11,195 nucleotides of DNA, taken from assembly GCA_002869305.1 (NCBI GenBank), contig PKTC01000428.1:1-11195 (forward strand), written 5' to 3'. The notes beneath the pieces were generated by a model. It had not been told where the DNA came from, searched no databases, and saw only the letters and a list, made by a program, of their open reading frames with translations. This stretch comes from Marinilabiliales bacterium. Its GTDB lineage: Bacteria > Bacteroidota > Bacteroidia > Bacteroidales > UBA12077. The translations under genes and the position numbers were made by a program. Positions 1 to 7,313 of this stretch are shown here, one piece after another (the first letter of the stretch is position 1; every line of letters begins with the position of its first letter).

Positions 1-1
1 C

Positions 2-2818
2 TTTAAGAATGAACCCAAAATTTTCCATTATCTAAAAATAATGAAGGAATTAGGGCTAGGTTATTTATCACTGGGACAATCAGCAACAACCCTTTCTGGG
101 GGTGAAGCCCAACGTATGAAACTTGCTTCTGAGCTGGTAAAACCAACCAAAAATCATACACTATATCTTTTCGATGAACCAACAACTGGCCTGCATGCAT
201 ATGATATATCCATTTTATTAGCAGCATTGCGAAATTTAACTGAAAAAGGACATACAGTAATTGTAATTGAACATGATTTCGGAATCATAAAGCATGCTGA
301 TCATATCGTTGATTTAGGTCCTGATGGAGGTGAACTCGGTGGGAAAGTTATCTTTTCAGGTTCCTTTAATGATCTTTTAAAATGTGATCGTTCATACACT
401 GCAAGGGCCCTCAACCTGAAAAAACATATCCAGGATCAAGAAAGAGAAATTGATTTTCACAAAATAATTACTGCACCTATCTCATTAAAAGGTGTTAATA
501 CACATAATTTAAAAGGTCTCGACATTGAGATTCCTCGAAATAAATTAACTGTACTTACCGGTGTTAGCGGCAGTGGAAAATCTTCCCTGGCATTCGATAC
601 ATTATTTGCAGAAGGGCAATATAGGTTTACAGAAAGTTTCTCGACTTATGCTCGTAGTTTAATTCAGCAAAAACCCCGACCCGACATGATTGAAGGTCGA
701 GGATTAACTCCAACCATTGCCATAGATAATAAATCGGTATCTAAAAATCCGCGTGCGACAGTGGGTACAATTTCTGGATTATATGATTTATACAGACTTT
801 TATTTTCAAGGATATCTAAAGATGAAAATGGAAAAAACTGTACTTTATTATCCAATCATTTCTCTTTTAATCATCAGGCTTGTGCATGTCCAAAATGTGA
901 TGGACTAGGATATCAACTAACCTGCGATCCCGACAAATTAATATCAAACCCCGAACAGCCTTTGAAAGAAGGTGCGATGAAGGGATCAAGGCCTGGTCAG
1001 TTTTATGGTGATCCCTTTGGGCAATATATGGCCATTCTAGAAGAAGTTGGAAAGAATTTAAAAATCAACTTCTTGTTTCCATGGAATAAACTGGATGAAA
1101 AAGCAAGGGAAGTGGCATTGTACGGCACTGGAAAAATTGAATACGAAGTTGAATGGAAATATAAGCGCAAAAACAGAGAAGGTTCACATCATTTTAATAG
1201 TAAATGGCTGGGATTAGTTCATTATATTGATGATGAATATATGAGAAAGCACGACAAACAGGGAGGTGAAAGCCTTACTGCTTTAATGAAGGAGGTTGAA
1301 TGCGATTATTGCCATGGCGCAAGGCTAAATACGGAAGTATTACAATATAAAATTGCCAATATAAATATTGCTGACTTATCAAGCCTGGAAGCACGTAAAG
1401 CCACAAAATTTTTTAAAAAGTTAAAAGATGAGTTTTCACAAAATGAGCTTAAAATTGCTTCACAGATTATAGAATCTTCTATAGCAAAATTGAATTCCCT
1501 GGAAAAGATTGGATTAAGCTATCTAAGTGCTAACAGGGGTAGCATTACTCTTTCCGGTGGTGAAGGTAGGCGTTTAAGATTAGTATCTCAACTTGGAGGT
1601 GAATTAATAGGAATTACTTATGTGCTAGATGAACCTACCATAGGATTGCACTCAAAAGACACTCATAATCTAATAAAATTAATAAAAAAACTTTCAGAAA
1701 AAAATACCGTTGTTGTGGTCGAACATGACTCCGAAGTTATTAAATCAGCTGATTATTTAATCGAATTAGGTCCTGGCGCTGGAGATGAAGGTGGACAAAT
1801 AATCGCTAAAGGTAATCCAGACAATTTTTTTAATAACAAAAAATCATTAACAGCTAAGTATTTGCAATCTGATTTCAAACTTAACTTTGAAAAGTTGGCC
1901 TTAGAATTAATTTTTGGTTTAAAAATTAATTCGGCTTTTGCCAACAACTTAAAGAAAATCAATCTTAGTTTACCAGTTAATGGCATAAGTATTTTTTCAG
2001 GTGTTTCTGGTAGTGGAAAGACGAGTCTATTATTTGACGTTATAGCAGAATCTGCCAAAAGGAAGAAGGCTGTTAATTGCAAAAGCATTGATGGTTTGGA
2101 TCGGTTTAGCCATGTTGTAAAAATGGATCAATCGCCTATTGGTAAAAACCCATTAAGTACACCTCTTACCTTTCTTAACTTATTTGATCGAATTCGAGAT
2201 TTATTTGCTAGTACGGAGCTTGCAAAAAATAAAAAGTTGCCCAAATCCCATTTCTCGTATAACACAAAAGGTGGAAGATGTGAAACATGTAAAGGCCAGG
2301 GGCAAATAAAAATTTCAATGGATTTTCTTTCAGATGTATGGATTACCAGCGAAGAATGCAATGGAACAAGGTTTAAAGATAAAATGTTAGAAGTAAAATG
2401 GAATAATCTTTCCATATTCGAAATTCTTGAAATAACAATCAAGGAGGCTATCACATTTTTTGAATCAGAAGAAAAGTTAAAACATGCATTTGAATTGTTA
2501 TTGGATTTGGGATTAGGACATTTGAAGTTGGGTCAAGCTGCAAATACCTTATCAGGAGGAGAAGCACAGAGAATAAAATTAGCTAAGGAATTATTAAAGC
2601 AAACGAAAGAACAATGCCTTTATTTATTAGACGAACCTACTACTGGACTTCACTTTTTTGATATTGAAAAGCTTCTTAAGGTTCTTTTTAAGTTACGAGA
2701 TCAAGGTCATGCTTTATACATTGTTGAACATCACCCATGGGTGATTCAAATAGCAGACCATTTAATTGAACTAGGGCCAGAGGGAGGAGAAAAAGGTGGC
2801 TATTTAATGAAAAATTAA
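2..2818 (+). CDS. uvrA: UvrA-type ABC ATPase, tandem (dual) UvrA fusion, 5' end outside window
   Basis: UvrA proteins are DNA-damage-sensing ABC ATPases of nucleotide excision repair. The frame is open from base 2 with no stop, so the ATG at 41 is internal. Numbering from that ATG, residues 1-125 are the end of a UvrA C-terminal ABC half (signature LSGGEAQR 18-25, Walker B 41-47, His-loop IEHD 76-79). A second UvrA follows in the same frame. Its N-half has Walker A GVSGSGKSS 174-182, CPKC 283-286, CDYC 421-424, signature LSGGEGRR 504-511 and Walker B 527-532. Its C-half has Walker A 654-662, the QSPIG segment near 697, signature 837-844, Walker B 861-866 and His-loop VEHH 895-898. An ordinary UvrA has two halves in about 940 residues, so the full protein is probably near 1,800. 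Chlamydial UvrA is a known double-length case. Two zinc fingers look incomplete. Whether this is the main repair UvrA or a paralogue cannot be told from this window. Confidence 0.93.
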   Translation, partial: FKNEPKIFHYLKIMKELGLGYLSLGQSATTLSGGEAQRMKLASELVKPTKNHTLYLFDEPTTGLHAYDISILLAALRNLTEKGHTVIVIEHDFGIIKHADHIVDLGPDGGELGGKVIFSGSFNDLLKCDRSYTARALNLKKHIQDQEREIDFHKIITAPISLKGVNTHNLKGLDIEIPRNKLTVLTGVSGSGKSSLAFDTLFAEGQYRFTESFSTYARSLIQQKPRPDMIEGRGLTPTIAIDNKSVSKNPRATVGTISGLYDLYRLLFSRISKDENGKNCTLLSNHFSFNHQACACPKCDGLGYQLTCDPDKLISNPEQPLKEGAMKGSRPGQFYGDPFGQYMAILEEVGKNLKINFLFPWNKLDEKAREVALYGTGKIEYEVEWKYKRKNREGSHHFNSKWLGLVHYIDDEYMRKHDKQGGESLTALMKEVECDYCHGARLNTEVLQYKIANINIADLSSLEARKATKFFKKLKDEFSQNELKIASQIIESSIAKLNSLEKIGLSYLSANRGSITLSGGEGRRLRLVSQLGGELIGITYVLDEPTIGLHSKDTHNLIKLIKKLSEKNTVVVVEHDSEVIKSADYLIELGPGAGDEGGQIIAKGNPDNFFNNKKSLTAKYLQSDFKLNFEKLALELIFGLKINSAFANNLKKINLSLPVNGISIFSGVSGSGKTSLLFDVIAESAKRKKAVNCKSIDGLDRFSHVVKMDQSPIGKNPLSTPLTFLNLFDRIRDLFASTELAKNKKLPKSHFSYNTKGGRCETCKGQGQIKISMDFLSDVWITSEECNGTRFKDKMLEVKWNNLSIFEILEITIKEAITFFESEEKLKHAFELLLDLGLGHLKLGQAANTLSGGEAQRIKLAKELLKQTKEQCLYLLDEPTTGLHFFDIEKLLKVLFKLRDQGHALYIVEHHPWVIQIADHLIELGPEGGEKGGYLMKN

Positions 2819-2841
2819 AAGGGACTAAATTTGTCCCTTTT
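2817..2841. terminator. Bidirectional rho-independent terminator between convergent genes
   Basis: A perfect 9-bp stem AAAAGGGAC/GTCCCTTTT encloses a 7-base loop, with A/T runs on both sides, so it can end transcripts from either direction. It overlaps the uvrA TAA (2816-2818), and the left arm and loop contain the stop of the leftward gene (2825-2827). Confidence 0.85.
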
Positions 2842-3199
2842 CCTTAAAATATGACCTTATTAAAACTTTTTTTAATTCTCGTTCTAAAATTTTATGTGTT
2901 ACTATTTCAGAGACAGTTTCAAATTGAAAATTTGGATCATTTTTGGAAAGATCTTTTTCGCTTAAATCGATTTGATAAAGCAATGACATCAGCTTTTCTG
3001 AGTCAGTACTAAGTAAATTTTCAATATAAATTTTAAGCTGTTCAAATAACTCTTCGTAAGCAAAATTAACATCTCCTGAAAAATTCACCTCCATCCCAAA
3101 CATGGCAAAATCTTTACGAACTTGCTCAGCGGTTAGCAAAACAAATTTTTCTTCTTTTTTAGATCTTTCTAATTGACTTTTACTTATGAGTTCACTCAT
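2825..3199 (-). CDS. Small hypothetical protein, translationally coupled to DUF4837 gene
   Basis: I do not recognise this 124-residue protein. It has no signal peptide, membrane segment or cysteine, and is rich in Lys, Glu, Leu and Ser, so a soluble, mostly helical cytoplasmic protein is likely. The middle (about 45-80) and the C-terminus (about 98-120, ending in a basic stretch) look like amphipathic helices. Its ATG shares one base with the TAA of the upstream DUF4837 gene (TAATG arrangement), which points to translational coupling and a shared transcript. It is the last gene of the lytic transglycosylase-DUF4837 cluster, and its stop lies inside the terminator hairpin. A link to envelope work follows only from position. 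The clean overlap and full use of the frame support a real gene. Confidence 0.8.
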   Translation of the reverse strand: MSELISKSQLERSKKEEKFVLLTAEQVRKDFAMFGMEVNFSGDVNFAYEELFEQLKIYIENLLSTDSEKLMSLLYQIDLSEKDLSKNDPNFQFETVSEIVTHKILERELKKVLIRSYFKEKGQI

Positions 3200-4185
3200 T
3201 AATTAACTTGTTGTACTGAATTTAAAACAGCCTCTACCTGGCGCAGATAATCTCGCTTATCAAACTGAGGGGCGTAAACAAATCCATCAATGTTGATTAC
3301 CTTATTAAGCTTTTCATCTACAAACGAAAGACTAATAAATGGACCACCCATGTAATCATTCTCAACTTTCCATAGATTCCTCAATTCGATGACATTAATG
3401 TTGTTAACAGTTATTTCTCTTCTGTATGGAGTGCTTTCTGTTTCCACTGCCATGTATGATCCTGCTTCTGGTCCAGGAACAAATCTCTTCGTAAACTGGT
3501 TTCTTTTTGCAAATAAATAACTTGTGGTTAATTCCACTTCTGGTATATCATAAGAATAAACCAATATTCCTTGCACAACATCACCACGTCCGCGATTTTC
3601 GATCCACATAAAATCAGTAGTATCTAAATCCAAAGAGTATCCTCTTGGCACTGTTAACCTAACACCAAACTTTCTCTCTAACTGATCCGCGATGACAATT
3701 TGTTCATACTTTTTATAATTTGCAGCATACCTCTCCATCTCTTTTTTCATAATTCTGTCCACTATTAAATCTCTTTTTTCGCGAACAACATCTTCTAAAG
3801 ACTTAGCATCGGGAGCAATCACATTTATGATTAACTGTGGTTTTGCCCACAAATTCTCCTGGATAAGTATTTTAGGCTCAGGAATATTTTTATCCACTTT
3901 TGCAAAAATAAGATTACGGTGCGTTTTAAATATATTTGAGAAAGAATTGTAAGGTATGTGCACTAAATCAAACATAGGCTCTGGTTGTGGCAAAGCCGGA
4001 TAGGATTGTGACAAGGTATTTTTAAACTCAGTTCCTATATCCGAGTTCCAATGTTCAGCCTCAATAATTAATACTACTTCTCCAGATTTTCCTGTAACAT
4101 TAGGAAGTAAATTTGATTGATCATTATCTTTACAAGATGATAATAGCGCTATTATAACTGCAATTGAAACAACAAGTTTTCTCAT
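3199..4185 (-). CDS. DUF4837 family lipoprotein
   Basis: This 328-residue protein matches the DUF4837 family of Bacteroidota, whose function is unknown. Residues 1-17 form a lipoprotein signal with lipobox LLSSC and Cys18 as the lipidation site, so the mature protein should be anchored in the envelope. The acidic KDND after the Cys resembles, weakly, signals that send Bacteroidota lipoproteins to the cell surface. Family-like blocks are the LPNVTGKSGEV segment (27-37), the LPQPEP segment (65-70) and a C-terminal block with LWKV, MGGPF and GFVYAP followed by DKRDYLRQ (about 271-316). It lies 11 bases after the lytic transglycosylase gene and overlaps the next gene by one base, so all three are probably one operon. 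No Shine-Dalgarno is seen before the ATG, as is usual in this phylum. The family call is firm; a role in peptidoglycan or envelope upkeep is inferred from neighbours. Confidence 0.9.
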   Translation of the reverse strand: MRKLVVSIAVIIALLSSCKDNDQSNLLPNVTGKSGEVVLIIEAEHWNSDIGTEFKNTLSQSYPALPQPEPMFDLVHIPYNSFSNIFKTHRNLIFAKVDKNIPEPKILIQENLWAKPQLIINVIAPDAKSLEDVVREKRDLIVDRIMKKEMERYAANYKKYEQIVIADQLERKFGVRLTVPRGYSLDLDTTDFMWIENRGRGDVVQGILVYSYDIPEVELTTSYLFAKRNQFTKRFVPGPEAGSYMAVETESTPYRREITVNNINVIELRNLWKVENDYMGGPFISLSFVDEKLNKVINIDGFVYAPQFDKRDYLRQVEAVLNSVQQVN

Positions 4186-4196
4186 ATTAATTCTAT

Positions 4197-5588
4197 TTAT
4201 TTATTAAGATAAATTTTAAGCTTCTTACCCGGTTTTAAATCGTTTTCATTTTCAATTTTATTTTCTTCTTTCAATTCTGATATTGATCTGCAATTAAATT
4301 TTTCTGCTATACTCCATACCGTATCCCCACTCTGAACGGTATAGTAAATAAAACGATCGGTAGTATCTATTTGTTGTTTAGGCCTTGTTCTTTCTTCTTC
4401 TAATTGTCGAGCTAACTGAGGACTAACCCATACATCTAGTTTCTGACCCACATTAAGATCGTTGGTAGGTAAACTATTCCAAATTTTAATATCATCAATA
4501 GTGCAATTGTACATTATTGCTATTTTATGAAAGTATTCACCTTTTGCAACCTCATGAATTATTTTCATTTTCCCATTGGTTTCGCCTGCTTCAACAACCT
4601 CTTTGTAATCAGTTTCAGCTATAGACTCATCATAAATTGCCTTTTCATTTCGTAAAAATGTTTTTATTTTTTTTTCAGGTAATATAACTGCAGCCGGCTC
4701 TTTCATTTTTGGAATATGATCCAATTTATAGGATGGATTTAGAAATTGTAAGGTTTCAATAGGAATATTTGTTACTTCTGAAATTCTTTTAAACGTAACT
4801 TCTTTATTAATTTTTATGGTATCCACATCTAAATAAATAAACTCCGACTTGATAGGTCTTATGTTATGATCATTGTAATGATTCATTACATAATTAACAG
4901 CTATAAATGCAGGGACATAGCCATTTGTTTGAGCTGGCAAGTAAGGGTGAATTTCCCAGAAATTTGTTTTACCTCCGGATCGAGCAATAGCATTTCTCAC
5001 AACTCCTGGGCCTCCATTATAAGCAGCTAAAGCTAATTGCCAATCGCCATAAATTCTATATAGATACTGTAAATACTTGCAAGCAGCTTCGGTTGATTTA
5101 TAAGGATCACATCTTTCATCGACATAAGAGTTTACCTCCAGGTCAAACATTTTACTTGTATTGATTTTGAATTGCCATAGCCCTACAGCTGCCGACGAAG
5201 AAATAGCTCTTGGATCAAGTGCTGATTCTACAATTGCAAGGTACTTAAGTTCTAAAGGAAGTTGATACTTATCTAGAGCTTCTTCAAAAATTGGAAAATA
5301 CAATTCTGCTAACCCTATAATTTTAGCAAGATGTTCTCTGCGTTCAATTGTATAAACATCAATATATCTGCGAACTCTTTCGTTATACTCCAACTCAATA
5401 GGAGTCATGTTGTTGAGTTCGGCGATTTTATATTCGTAAACTAAATCGGGATAAATAGGTATTGAGTCCTTTTTTTCTTTATCAACCGGATTATCATCAT
5501 TTTGGCATTCGTTAAACTTTGTCTTAGCTTCTAAAGTATTAATTGATACCAAGAAAAATACAACTGCAGTAAAAACTATTCTACCCAT
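4197..5588 (-). CDS. mltD: LysM-containing lytic transglycosylase (MltD-like, GH23/SLT fold)
   Basis: This 463-residue enzyme should cleave peptidoglycan glycan strands, forming 1,6-anhydro-muramic ends, in the periplasm. Residues 1-21 look like a cleavable signal peptide ending LEA, without a lipobox. The SLT domain spans about 105-240: the catalytic Glu is E121 in IVESALDP, followed by AVGLWQF (134-140), the VDERCDP block (156-162) and AAYNGGPG (188-195). Two LysM domains follow, at about 344-387 and 416-460, for binding peptidoglycan. SLT plus C-terminal LysM repeats is the MltD arrangement, and the length is normal. The segment after GLWQF reads KINTSKMF, where relatives usually have a Met-Pro...Thr-Gly pattern. 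It starts after the tatA terminator, so a promoter should lie at about 5589-5700, and it leads the cluster with DUF4837 and the small unknown gene. Confidence 0.93.
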   Translation of the reverse strand: MGRIVFTAVVFFLVSINTLEAKTKFNECQNDDNPVDKEKKDSIPIYPDLVYEYKIAELNNMTPIELEYNERVRRYIDVYTIERREHLAKIIGLAELYFPIFEEALDKYQLPLELKYLAIVESALDPRAISSSAAVGLWQFKINTSKMFDLEVNSYVDERCDPYKSTEAACKYLQYLYRIYGDWQLALAAYNGGPGVVRNAIARSGGKTNFWEIHPYLPAQTNGYVPAFIAVNYVMNHYNDHNIRPIKSEFIYLDVDTIKINKEVTFKRISEVTNIPIETLQFLNPSYKLDHIPKMKEPAAVILPEKKIKTFLRNEKAIYDESIAETDYKEVVEAGETNGKMKIIHEVAKGEYFHKIAIMYNCTIDDIKIWNSLPTNDLNVGQKLDVWVSPQLARQLEEERTRPKQQIDTTDRFIYYTVQSGDTVWSIAEKFNCRSISELKEENKIENENDLKPGKKLKIYLNK

Positions 5589-5700
5589 AAATCAAATAAA
5601 TATTTTGAATATAGTGGTAAAAATAATATATATATCCTAGTTATGCATTAATTATAAAGAAAAAGCTGCATGTATTTATTAACATGTATATTAGCAAATA

Positions 5701-5730
5701 AAAAACCTGCTTATTTGGATTAAGCAGGTT
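5701..5730 (-). terminator. Rho-independent terminator of tatA
   Basis: A perfect 10-bp inverted repeat AACCTGCTTA/TAAGCAGGTT (5704-5713 and 5721-5730) with a 7-base loop is followed on the minus strand by a run of T (complement of 5701-5705). It lies 22 bases past the tatA stop and separates tatA from the lytic transglycosylase operon. Confidence 0.9.
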
Positions 5731-5752
5731 CTATAATTAAATTATTGTTCTT

Positions 5753-5938
5753 TTATTTTTCTGAATCCTTTTGATCATCATCCTCTTTTGTTGCCTTTTT
5801 AAATTCTTTCATTCCTTGCCCAAGTCCTTTCATTAATTCAGGTATTTTCCTACCACCAAAAATTAATACAATTACTAAAACTATAATAACAATTTCCCAA
5901 GGACCAAACATTCCAAGAATAATATTAGGTTTAAACAT
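5753..5938 (-). CDS. tatA: Twin-arginine translocase subunit TatA/TatE
   Basis: This 61-residue protein is the pore-forming type of subunit of the Tat system, which exports folded proteins across the inner membrane. It shows a short N-terminus, one membrane helix (about 13-27), the FGGRKIPEL hinge (27-35), an amphipathic helix with GLGQGMKEFKKA (38-49) and an acidic, disordered tail. A Glu (E16) sits at the start of the membrane helix. The chosen ATG gives a nine-residue lead before a second Met (M10), which is a possible alternative start. TatC is not in the window. It lies 43 bases after rseP, with its own likely promoter and a strong terminator, so it can be transcribed alone. A small TatB-like protein is the main alternative, but the short tail favours TatA/E. 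Confidence 0.93.
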   Translation of the reverse strand: MFKPNIILGMFGPWEIVIIVLVIVLIFGGRKIPELMKGLGQGMKEFKKATKEDDDQKDSEK

Positions 5939-5963
5939 GACCGTAATTTTTTAGTTGTTTATA

Positions 5964-5994
5964 CAAATGTAAGATATTTTATCATTTATTAAAA
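5964..5994 (-). promoter_or_regulatory. Likely tatA promoter (Bacteroidota type)
   Basis: On the minus strand TACATTTG (complement of 5964-5971) matches the -7 consensus TAnnTTTG exactly. A TTTT at 5991-5994, 19 bases upstream, is an imperfect match to the -33 TTTG. The predicted start near 5957 leaves a leader of about 19 bases. The -33 part overlaps the end of rseP. Confidence 0.6.
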
Positions 5995-7301
5995 AGCTTA
6001 AAAATATCATTTCCATTTGCATACAATAAAAGTGCTAAAAGAATTACCATTCCTGTTATTTGAGCATACTCTAAAAATTTATCACTCGGCTTACGTCCTG
6101 TTACCATTTCGTATAATAAGAACATTACGTGTCCACCATCTAGTGCTGGTATAGGAAGAACATTCATAATTGCAAGAATTATTGAGAGGAATGCTGTAAG
6201 ATTCCAAAAAGCTTGCCAATCCCAAGTTCCAGGAAAGATCTTCCCGATTGTAATAAATCCACCCAATGATTTGTAGGCTTCAGTTTTTGGCGAGAATATT
6301 AGTTTTAATTGCTTTAAATAGCTACCAAACGTCTCAATGCCTTTATCAATCCCTGCGGGAATGGAAGCCAAAAGGCTATACTCTACTTTTTCAAGCTCGA
6401 AATAACTGAGTGGATTGATTGCATATACTCCAATAAGTCCCTCTTCGGACACAGGAACGTTAATGGCTAAAGTATCTTTGTTTCTTAATACATTAAAAGT
6501 AATTTCCTGTCCTTTATATTGTAAAATCAATTCGCGAAACTCATCAAAATAATCAGTATTCTGACCATTGATACCAACCAACTTATCATCAAGTTTAATA
6601 CCTGCATTTTCTGCCGCTGAATTCTTTCCAAATCCTCCAATATAAAATGGATAACGAATATTTATAAAATCCGTGCTTTTTAAAAGTTGTGGTATTACAG
6701 ATTCAGGTACTGGTATTTCTCTTCTGTTTCCATCTCTCTCGATTTGAATTGTTTTCACATCCTCCAGAACTATCTCCGGAACAATAGAATAAAAATCGTC
6801 TATTTCTTCACCATCTAGTGATAGAATCTTGTCACCATTTCTTAAGCCTATATCATAAGCAATTGAGTCTACCATAATACCGTGTTCAACATTCTTATTT
6901 GGCAAGTATTGTTCGCCCCAAACATATAATATGGCTGAATAAATAACCAATGCAGTTATGAAATTAACCAATACTCCACCTAACATAATTAATAAGCGTT
7001 GCCATGATTTCTTGGACCGAAACTCATGTGGTTGAGGAGGTTGTTTCATTTGTTCTTTATCCATTGACTCGTCAATCATTCCCGAAATTTTAACATAACC
7101 GCCTAAGGGCAACCAACCCAGTCCATATTCTGTTTCTCCTTTTTTAACCTTAAAAAGTGAAAACCAAGGATTAAAGAATAAATAAAATTTCTCGACCCTT
7201 GTTTTAAAAATTTTAGCAAAAATAAAATGTCCAAATTCGTGTAAAATTACCAATATGGATATGCTAAGTAAAAATTGCCCTGTTTTAACTAATACTTCCA
7301 T
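5982..7301 (-). CDS. rseP: RseP-family site-2 intramembrane zinc metalloprotease
   Basis: This 439-residue inner-membrane protease of family M50 cuts membrane-spanning substrates; in E. coli these include the anti-sigma factor RseA and leftover signal peptides. The zinc site HEFGH is at 21-25 in the first membrane helix, and the third-ligand motif NVLPIPALDGGH is at 380-391 (Asp388). LGWLPLGGYVKISG (61-74) and GGVLVNF (108-114) are typical membrane-associated family segments. Two PDZ-like domains lie between the catalytic halves (about 135-205 and 215-285), and the C-terminus has a last membrane helix near 412-428. Its start is 12 bases after the dxr stop and has an AGGAG in front, so the two are co-transcribed. 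No anti-sigma or sigma gene is nearby, so its substrate here is unknown. All catalytic residues are present. Confidence 0.96.
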   Translation of the reverse strand: MEVLVKTGQFLLSISILVILHEFGHFIFAKIFKTRVEKFYLFFNPWFSLFKVKKGETEYGLGWLPLGGYVKISGMIDESMDKEQMKQPPQPHEFRSKKSWQRLLIMLGGVLVNFITALVIYSAILYVWGEQYLPNKNVEHGIMVDSIAYDIGLRNGDKILSLDGEEIDDFYSIVPEIVLEDVKTIQIERDGNRREIPVPESVIPQLLKSTDFINIRYPFYIGGFGKNSAAENAGIKLDDKLVGINGQNTDYFDEFRELILQYKGQEITFNVLRNKDTLAINVPVSEEGLIGVYAINPLSYFELEKVEYSLLASIPAGIDKGIETFGSYLKQLKLIFSPKTEAYKSLGGFITIGKIFPGTWDWQAFWNLTAFLSIILAIMNVLPIPALDGGHVMFLLYEMVTGRKPSDKFLEYAQITGMVILLALLLYANGNDIFKLFNK

Positions 7302-7305
7302 CTAA

Positions 7306-7310
7306 CTCCT
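7306..7310 (-). promoter_or_regulatory. Shine-Dalgarno AGGAG before rseP
   Basis: The minus strand reads AGGAGTTAG directly before the rseP ATG, within the short dxr-rseP gap. It supports the ATG at 7301. Most other starts in the window lack such a site. Confidence 0.65.
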
Positions 7311-7313
7311 TTT

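Noticed and set aside
1753..2454. Two minus-strand open frames of about 110 codons inside uvrA
   Set aside because: They are antisense to the ABC and zinc-finger coding region, with no motif or start context of their own.
5589..5700. Promoter for the lytic transglycosylase operon
   Set aside because: A promoter is expected here because a terminator precedes it, but I found only a partial match (TATTTTTA on the minus strand) and no exact TAnnTTTG at a sensible distance.
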